Below, piece by piece: positions 57,855 through 64,000 of a stretch of DNA of 64,000 nt. This stretch comes from Jaapia argillacea MUCL 33604. Taxonomy: Eukaryota; Basidiomycota; Agaricomycetes; Jaapiales; Jaapiaceae. The translations under genes were made by a program, and so were the position numbers. The stretch covers positions 170,078 through 234,077 of the forward strand of contig KL197710.1 in NCBI GenBank assembly GCA_000697665.1, in the 5' to 3' direction. Numbering within the stretch: position 1 is the first letter of the stretch; every line of letters begins with the position of its first letter. The notes under the pieces are model-generated. The model was not told where the DNA came from, made no database searches, and saw nothing but the letters and a program-made list of their open reading frames with translations.

Positions 57855-58568
57855 TCACAAGCGCGAAACGACTTGTGCATAAGAGGGTATCTTTGACTTG
57901 GTCTCATCATCGTCCTCGCTGCTGGAGACGTGCTCCCAGGGCTCGTCCAGCTCGAGATCACCGTCGGTGAAATCATCTGGTAAGACGATGACAGAGCGAA
58001 CATGGGGAACGACCTCATAATCCGCGTCCGACGAGCCTAAAGACCAAGAGTCAACATTAGGGTTCACATTGTCAGCCACAAATGACTCACCCTTGGGTTT
58101 GCGAGTCTTACGACCAGTCGCAATCAGGTCTTCCAGTTTCACTTCCACCTTGTCAACCTTGATGTCGCCACACGCAAGCGATGGTGGCGACACCTCATCG
58201 ACAGTGGTGTCAGGGGACAGTGGAGAGATGTCTCGGTCCTCGTCGGTGTTCCATACGGAAGCGACGTTGGGACCTCTCCTCTCCTTGGCACCGGAGTCCT
58301 TTCCAGGCGCGTCCTTCCTCGACCTCAAACTCTGAAACAATGTCTTCCCCCGCTCCTTCCTTTCCTTCGTCCTAGCAAAGTCCTCCGTCTTCTTGACGCG
58401 TTGTCTATCGTGCTCATAAGCACGCAATGCCTTGAGAACGGAGCTATTCAGCTCCTTCTCGGGTTCCGAGCTACGTGTCGTCTCGGACTTGGGCGCGACG
58501 CCACTCTCCCTATCAGTCGTCGTGGTTGCGACGGCGGAACGACGAAGAGTCAGAGTAGAAGAGGCCAT
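57855..58568 (-). CDS. Charged hypothetical protein, two exons (about 215 aa)
   Basis: ATG 58568 (MASSTLTLRRSAVATTTTDR). The first exon carries a basic/charged helical segment (LKALRAYEHDRQRVKKTEDF, RTKERKERGKTLFQSLRSRK), then an acidic Ser/Pro region DISPLSPDTTVDEVSPPS and VKLEDLIATGRKTRKPK. An intron of about 65 nt (GTGAGTCATTTG...CTTTAG) is likely, giving GSSDADYEVVPHVRSV and a C-terminal ELDEPWEHVSSSEDDDETKS; ends SYAQVVSRL, TAA-type stop at 57857-57855 (TTA... on the opposite strand not shown further). The skipped piece is in frame, so retention is possible. No known domain; disordered and probably nuclear or cytosolic. Confidence 0.65.
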   Translation of the reverse strand: MASSTLTLRRSAVATTTTDRESGVAPKSETTRSSEPEKELNSSVLKALRAYEHDRQRVKKTEDFARTKERKERGKTLFQSLRSRKDAPGKDSGAKERRGPNVASVWNTDEDRDISPLSPDTTVDEVSPPSLACGDIKVDKVEVKLEDLIATGRKTRKPKGESFVADNVNPNVDSWSLGSSDADYEVVPHVRSVIVLPDDFTDGDLELDEPWEHVSSSEDDDETKSKIPSYAQVVSRL

Positions 58569-58987
58569 GGTGATTGTTAGGTAGTGAAGGTTGAGATGGA
58601 GGGAGGAAGGGAGAATCAGGAAGTGAGACAATAAGATGATATAGTCCGCAGATAGCGGGGTCGAGAGGGGCTATACGGACTGTAGCGGCTGTCCCCACTT
58701 GAAGTGATAAGTTCGGAAGTGGGCTATGACGAGATAAGCCCATACTGACTTTTATCCTGTTTTGGGTGCTTCCTCGCCTTAGCCGACTTGTTGACGCGTT
58801 GTTTGGCGCGCCACCACACGTGAGCTATCTATACGCTCCTTTGCGCTGCTGTACATGGTTACTGGCTTGTGCAAGTATACACTGTCGTATGGACACGTTC
58901 GTATAGTAGCTAAATGTGGAACCGAAGCTCTGATGAGAAATGCTACATAAATGATGCCAATACATTAGGGACAATGAACAAGATTCG
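58569..58987. other. Intergenic
   Basis: About 420 nt; no gene seen. Confidence 0.6.
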
Positions 58988-60241
58988 TCAGTCGGAAAGG
59001 GACAAGCACCGCGAACAGAAAAGACCCGAGGGAGAAGATGAAATCGGACGCATGTTCCTCAACACCAACTCTTCAGGATGAAACGCAGACATCACCGCCA
59101 CATAATCCAACTCCACCGAATCAAGGACCAGCCTATCCAACTTGTTTCGCCGCCGTGAGACCGTGACACTGCAGCTTCCGTCATCGACCGAGTCGGAGAA
59201 AGCTGCAGTGCCACGCCACCTCTCCCCCCTCACCATCAACTCCTTCAATGATGGGAATGAGCACGCAACCCGTAGAGCCAAGAGTGGCGTCATCTGGGGT
59301 TGTCTTGAAAGCTCCAACGTTCGCAAACTACGCACGCACGCCCACATAACCACCTCTGACCATACAGGGAACAAACCTGTCCGGTCGATCCGCAACGTGC
59401 GGATGTTTGGACAGGCACGTTCCAGTGCGGTCATAACGCACGAGAGCATTGGCTGTCCAGACGACTCCGTCGACGGTCCCGTACCACATAAACTCAGCTC
59501 CTCCAGCGAAGCCGGTAAGGATTCGAGTAACTGGGCCAGCGGACCATCATCCGACATAGTTACCCCTTGAATATAGAGTTGACGGAGATTTGACGGAGGA
59601 TTGGGTGATTGGAAGACTTGTACGAGCGCCGAAAAATACTCGAGAGATTCATGATAGGCGAAAGTCCCCGGGAGATCGACGGAAAGTCGAGTGAGGTTGG
59701 GGGAATTGAGGAGGATCGAGGTGTGTGAGGCGATATATCTGGTCAACCCTCCTTCAGAGGGATGGTTCTCCGCAGGAATGCTGAGCTCCAGACACCGACA
59801 GTGATGCCCAAAGCTCGGGAATATTGCCTCGGCGTAATAGGTAACCAAGACATGGCTTCTCCCCGACAGATTGATGACTCGATACACGACAATATTGCAT
59901 ATTTCTCTCCACTCCACACTCAACCTGGACAATACTGCAGTAAGAACCCAAGAGAAAACTGTTCGATGGTTTGTGGCGACATACCTTTCTAAATGCCCCA
60001 ATGGGTTGGAACTTGACGGTGTGACATACAATTCCTCGGCGATCCGAAGCTTTGCTTGGAAAGGGAGAGTGAAGAAGCTAACGGGTAGGATTCCTCGACT
60101 AGGGGTGATTGGAGATGGAAAGCCTACGCTCGAGTTTGAATCGCCGTCCACCATTGACACTAGTTGTTCAACAGTGCTGAAATTCGATGGCGAGTACCTC
60201 GAAAGTGACGAGCAACACGAAAGATTAAGCGTCTTGGGCAT
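58988..60241 (-). CDS. F-box-like / leucine-rich-repeat protein, intronless (417 aa)
   Basis: Single-exon frame from ATG 60241 (MPKTLNLSCCSSLSRYSPSN). The 130 N-terminal residues include FFTLPFQAKLRIAEELYVTP, an F-box-like helix start, followed by a variable region. From about residue 150 come LRR-like segments of 25-28 residues: LELSIPAENHPSEGG, NSPNLTRLSVDLPGTFAY, SNLRQLYIQGVTMSDDGPLA, SLEELSLCGTGPS, NIRTLRIDRTGLFPVW, SLRTLELSRQP, SLKELMVRGERW and KLDRLVLDSVELDYVAV. Such proteins act as substrate adaptors of SCF ubiquitin ligases in basidiomycetes, where they are often expanded. The F-box match is weak, so the adaptor role is inference. Intron absence is typical of this family. Confidence 0.75.
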   Translation of the reverse strand: MPKTLNLSCCSSLSRYSPSNFSTVEQLVSMVDGDSNSSVGFPSPITPSRGILPVSFFTLPFQAKLRIAEELYVTPSSSNPLGHLERYVATNHRTVFSWVLTAVLSRLSVEWREICNIVVYRVINLSGRSHVLVTYYAEAIFPSFGHHCRCLELSIPAENHPSEGGLTRYIASHTSILLNSPNLTRLSVDLPGTFAYHESLEYFSALVQVFQSPNPPSNLRQLYIQGVTMSDDGPLAQLLESLPASLEELSLCGTGPSTESSGQPMLSCVMTALERACPNIRTLRIDRTGLFPVWSEVVMWACVRSLRTLELSRQPQMTPLLALRVACSFPSLKELMVRGERWRGTAAFSDSVDDGSCSVTVSRRRNKLDRLVLDSVELDYVAVMSAFHPEELVLRNMRPISSSPSGLFCSRCLSLSD

Positions 60242-60575
60242 GGTTGTGGTCGCAATGGGGTTGTTCCTCTAGGTGTCTGAGGAGGGCGAAAGGGGGAGAG
60301 GAGAAAGCGCCGCCCAAATCTCCCAAAGCATTGTCTCTCTTATCCACCGGCTTATCACGACTCTGGATTACCATTGCTGTGAAGGGGGACCTACATACGT
60401 CGGAAGACCAAGGCATCCACACAAGCAGCAGTGACAGAAATGGAAGGAACACCCAAATGCGACGAGCTGAGTTGTCGTCCCGACGGCCAAAACACAAAAT
60501 CGGGAATTGCCGAAGGCGAATCCAGGTGTAACGACCTTGAATAAGTCATTGACCCAAATCAGCTCTTCCAAGGCA
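60242..60575. other. Intergenic: divergent promoter between the LRR gene and the PNPOx-like gene
   Basis: Divergent genes; no reading frame supported. Confidence 0.55.
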
Positions 60576-61343
60576 ATGATGGCGCCAAATATGCCATGGT
60601 TATCGGCCGTGCACAAAGCTGTCGCTGAACTCGGAGATGAGGCCCGAGGTAAGCCGTGCTCTCCTCGTCCGCCATTGATGGAGGGCTGACGGCCTTTTCA
60701 AGCATTCGCTCTTGCAACAGTCGATACCAATGGTATGCCACATGTTCGTACGTATATGTATCGGAGTACGCTGGCGTCCAAACCTTTCCCCCAAATACCC
60801 ATCCTCATCTCCTCCACCGACATACGTGCTGCAAAGGTTGACCAGATGGTCGACAACCCCTCGAATCCTACGGGAGAAGTCGAGATGTGCTTTTGGATCG
60901 CCTCCACGATGGAGCAGATCCGCATCCGGGGGCATGCATTCGTTTTGCCAGCACTTTCTCATCCCCTCTCCAAAAAGTTCCACCTAGAAAGATTCCCCGG
61001 GTTGGAGGGGTTAGTCAAAGTAGATGGCATTGATTTGGAGAGCGTGCGCAGGAATACTTTTGAAAACATGCCGCCCGACCTAAAGGTCAGCTGGTGTGGT
61101 CCCACCCCAGGTAGCGTTCTGCCTGGAGGTTATCGAGCTTCGACTGGAGGACCGGAAACGCTCCCCAAGTTCAGTGAAGCTACTGAGGAGAGACAGAATT
61201 GGGAGGATGCGTTCGGAAAATTTGCATTAATCGGCATAGAACCGTTTGAAGTGGATTATGTAGAGATGAAGGTTACGCCGAATCGCAGGAGGAGGTTTTT
61301 GTTGGAAGAGGATGAGTGGAAGGAGACAGATGTTGCGCTGTAA
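60576..61343 (+). CDS. Pyridoxamine-phosphate-oxidase-like FMN-binding protein (Alr4036 family)
   Basis: Flavin-binding split-barrel protein of the Alr4036/pyridoxamine 5'-phosphate oxidase-like group; the physiological substrate is not established. ATG 60576 (MMAPNMPWLSAVHKAVAELG). One intron (GTAAGC after GDEAR, acceptor CAAG near 60699) leads to LATVDTNGMPHVRTYMYRST, the FMN-binding strand pair with R-x-Y/x-R. Later come VDNPSNPTGEVEMCFWIAST, EQIRIRGHAFVLPALSHP, WEDAFGKFALIGIEPFEVDY and VEMKVTPNRRRRFLLEEDEW. The last parts match the family's C-terminal P-x-x-R-x-R-F/Y pattern. TAA 61341-61343. Length about 235 residues, typical. Its neighbour is divergent, so a shared promoter is possible. 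Confidence 0.82.
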
Positions 61344-61638
61344 AGTTAACCTGCAAATTGCCTGCAAATGTAAGATTAGACAAGTCATGATACAGCAATC
61401 TGAGTAATCCAATGGCTATACAGCATATTCTTGGAATACCATCATCAAGTTTAGACCTCAGGCTCTTCGCCTCCGGGTCCCACTCATAATATTGCACCCG
61501 AAGATGAATGACGACCCTCCTTCGGTCTTATAGATGTGAGAACAGCTCTGTAAGGCTGCCGTCAAGTCCAACTTTCTTCCAGCTCGACTCCCAAGTCTTA
61601 GCATCGCAGGTCACTTGTCAATTCTCATACCCTTCAGG

Positions 61639-62285
61639 ATGGCGTCTCAAACTCCTGCTCGCCCACCAAAGGCAGTACACACGGCGTTCAACGAGGATGT
61701 GGAAGAGAGTGACGAGTACGATGATATTGAGGTCAGTTCAGTCACTACTCTTGTTCTTGTCCAGGGCTCATAGTTCGACAATCATTGAAGGAGGAAGGGG
61801 ACGCTGAGGCAGGGGGCTACCAAGACGATGAAGAGGAGGAGGGCGAGGACGACGAGGACGATGAGCAGGTAGGACATAAAACTCTCGCGACATTCGGGTC
61901 TCTCACAGCTGACATAAAAACTCCAGAGAAAACAAAGTTTGACAGCGCTGCTCCTTGCCGGTGTAAGTTTCGCTCCAGTCCTATCTTCACCAGAACCGCT
62001 CATCATTGTTGGGTGCAGCAAAATGGTGGAGAGGAAGAGTATGAAGACGATGAAGACGCAGATGAAGATGACGAGTACACCGAAGAGACGAAAGCGCAGT
62101 ACGTCACTGCCACTGCCAAAGACAAGGCCCTTCCCGTTGTCGCTGAAGCGGGCGTGAAACGATCTCGAGGTGAGATCGATGAGGATGAGGAGCCTGGCGT
62201 CATTGGAAGTGCCAGTTCGGCTGGGGAAGGGGTCGAGGAGGAGGGTGGTGACGACGAGCAAGGTGCCAAACGTGTCAAGGTTTGA
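61639..62285 (+). CDS. Small acidic nuclear-type protein
   Basis: ATG 61639 (MASQTPARPPKAVHTAFNED). The first exon ends VEESDEYDDIE; an intron of about 60 nt follows (GTCAGTTC... to ACAATCATTG-like acceptor). The second exon is a Glu/Asp block GYQDDEEEEGEDDEDDEQ; a third begins QNGGEEEYEDDEDADEDDEY and ends with EETKAQYVTATAKDKALPV, KRSRGEIDEDEE and AKRVKV. TGA 62283-62285. Over half the residues are acidic; the basic KRSR and KRVKV look like nuclear-localisation clusters. No domain recognised; could be a histone- or ribosome-associated acidic protein. Tail-to-tail with the SDR gene. Confidence 0.65.
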
Positions 62286-62455
62286 CAGACCCAAAGCGAA
62301 GCTCGACAGAGTTCGACACGTCCGCAGTAGTATTTTGGACATTATTCCTAACTTTTATTCCCATAACGCCTCGTCGATTTTGTGCTCTGATTGTTTGTGC
62401 TTTGTTGTAAAGATATCCAGCTATTTATTCTGTCATCGTCCCCGCTTGGTCCAAA

Positions 62456-63538
62456 CTAGAACTGTACACCTCGCGTCAACGCCCCGTCTACGAGCAAGTT
62501 CGTCCCAGACGTGAATGAGCTGGCAGGACTGGCAAGGAACACCACACTCTTCGCCATTTCCTCAGCGGTCCCCATTCTACCTGTTGGATTCAGAGCCAAT
62601 GCCTTGCGGTAAAGTTCCGGGTTGTTGCGCTTGATATCATCCCAAACGCCACCCTCGAAGAAAGTGTTCCCGGGGCTGACAGTATTGCTATTGGCCAGAA
62701 AAGGGGGGTTGGATGATGTTATTTTGAGACTGAGAGCGCGCGGTGAGAGATGAACTCACACCCGAATTCCCTCAGGAGCAAGTGTGTAGGCCAACTGCTG
62801 AGAGTAGTGGATCAGTGCTGCTTTAAATGTCCCTGAAATTTCTCGAGAGTCAACGTTGGGCTGAAGCCGTTGAGAAGGTCGTACGAACCATAGGGGCCAG
62901 CTGCAGAAAAGTCGATTTCTTTTCCAGACACCGACGAGCTGTAATAAAGAACCAAAAAGATGAATATTGTGGGAAGAGCAGCCAAATGGCCGAAGAATGC
63001 GGGACAAACATAGTCACAATCGACGCAGCCTTGGATTTTCGCAGGTACGGCAGGGTAACCTCGACTAAGTTTACGAATGCCATCATGTCCACATCGAAAG
63101 CCGACTTCCAATTCTCTGGCGTAGAGGCGATAAGCAACGCAGAGACTTAACGGGTATAGTTGGTACGTTAATAACTTGAATGACCAGCTAATAGGTCCAG
63201 GTTTCACATACCATTGCTGACAACGATATCAACTCCGCCAAACAACTGAGCGCTGCCTTTCACCCAACCATCCAAAGCGTCCTTGTTAGCAACGTCGAGT
63301 GCCGTGAATACTGCCTTCCCCCGGTACTGGCCCGAAGAGAACCTGTCTTTCTCGCCTTGCGGTTCAGATCTTGCGCAATATGCGACATTACTTCCTTCCT
63401 CAAGGAAGTGCTCAACGATGGCTCGGCCAATGCCTTTAGTGCCACCTGCAAAGAGATTAGGGAACAGAGACAGCGGAATCGATATCGAAGAATCGCACCA
63501 GTGACCAAAACCGTCAAGCCATCGAGCTGGAGGTGCAT
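62456..63538 (-). CDS. Short-chain dehydrogenase/reductase
   Basis: NAD(P)-dependent oxidoreductase of the classical SDR superfamily. ATG 63538 gives MHLQLDGLTVLVTG (Rossmann TGxxxGxG begins here, continued on the next exon). Exons then give IVEHFLEEGSNVAYCARSEP, TALDVANKDALDGWVKGSA, FGGVDIVVSN, STPENWKSAFDVDMMAFVNL and VTLPYLRKSKAASIVTM; splicing after ATG joins SSVSGKEID. The active site is GPYGSY spliced to KAALIHYSQQLAYTLAPEGI, giving the Y-x-x-x-K pair, with Ser upstream in SSVSG. Later NTVSPGNTFFEGGVWDDIKR and SFTSGTNLLVDGALTRGVQF. Stop TAG 62458-62456. About six introns, family length (about 265 residues). The substrate is unknown; the PGNT and ALTRGVQF ends match acyl-type SDRs in fungi. 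Confidence 0.9.
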
Positions 63539-64000
63539 GGTGCGAAAACTGCGAAGTTCTCGATCGTGAAACAAGCGAGAGGATGCAGACGGAAGTACGA
63601 GGAAACGTTGCTCTCAGCCTCCCGCCTAAGAATAAGAGCCCTCGCGATAAGGATTAGAACCCGTCAAACCCACGCCTTATCGAACTCATCGTTGGGTCGC
63701 AAAAAGCATGCCATATCAGATGGGTTATAGACGCGAATCCGTGGTACAGGGAGTGACTATCAGCAGCAGGTGAGTAGGTTCTCGGACAAAGGCAACAACA
63801 AAGTTCCAGATGGAAGCAAAATGAACGACTGGATATGAAAATGAAGCGAGGGAGTTATAGAGCATATAGTGTACAAACTCAACAAGTGACTTTAGAACCA
63901 AGGTACCCTGTTCCACTGAACCCAAGAAGCAGTCGAATAACCAACCAACCCTTGCGGGTGACACTATACATCCATTTCAAGTCGTTTTGAAGTATGGGGA
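63539..64000. other. Window end, 460 nt
   Basis: A minus-strand stretch open from 63964 to 63725 is hydrophobic (SLVEFVHYMLYNSLASF, NFVVAFV), but starts at a non-ATG and may be untranslated sequence or the last exon of a gene beyond the window. Not called. Confidence 0.4.

Noticed and set aside
63725-63964. Hydrophobic minus-strand stretch at the window edge
   Set aside because: No ATG, incomplete; could be untranslated sequence.

Overview
The window is nuclear DNA of a filamentous basidiomycete, most likely an agaricomycete. Genes are packed on both strands. Almost every gene is cut by short introns of about 50-80 nt with GTRNGT donors and YAG acceptors, often several per gene. The encoded families are fungal housekeeping proteins plus lineage types such as fasciclin, Kre9/Knh1-like GPI proteins, TPX2-like and DUF726/Mil1. 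No tRNA or rRNA gene, CRISPR array, retroelement or intact DNA transposon was recognised. Coding spans below run from start codon to stop codon and include introns.

Layout. 1-6.7 kb: the 3' part of an NRAMP metal transporter (+), UTP14 of the SSU processome (-), and a ubiquitin-eL40 fusion (-). 7.4-17.2 kb: a zinc-type alcohol dehydrogenase/quinone reductase (+), a Gfd2/YDR514C-like DEDDh exonuclease-fold protein (+), coatomer delta RET2 (-), a Kv-beta-type aldo-keto reductase (-) and a secreted single-FAS1-domain protein (+). 17.2-30.1 kb: an unassigned gap, a TPX2-like spindle protein (+), a tiny Cys-rich CGWRG protein (+), an enoyl-CoA hydratase with a peroxisomal tail (+), a hypothetical gene (-) head-to-head with the mitochondrial protease ATP23 (+), a GPI-anchored Kre9/Knh1-like protein (+) and a Ser/Pro-rich hypothetical protein (-). 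31-38.2 kb: a Mil1/TMCO4-like DUF726 hydrolase (-), SRP14 (-) and a Met8-Met1 siroheme synthase (+).

38.1-49.9 kb is the accessory heart of the window. Two tandem copies of a membrane-anchored S33 (TAP-like) peptidase gene lie on a duplicated segment that also carries a second copy of the last ~150 nt of the siroheme synthase gene. They are followed by three tandem copies of an HSL-type alpha/beta-hydrolase gene: the first intact, the second and third decaying. After that come a GH47 alpha-1,2-mannosidase (+), a DHA1 major facilitator (-), a poorly resolved coding stretch, two hypothetical/LRR genes (-), an Alr4036-type flavin/PNPOx-fold protein (+), a small acidic nuclear protein (+) and a short-chain dehydrogenase (-).

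The genes do not form one pathway. The arrangement is ordinary fungal synteny interrupted by a recent expansion of hydrolase genes. No clear new multi-gene system was found. The strongest unusual signals are the two adjacent tandem hydrolase families with their shared promoter blocks, the small CGWRG protein, the triplicated LSFG-type repeat in the Mil1-like tail, and a small foldback element between hydrolase copies.
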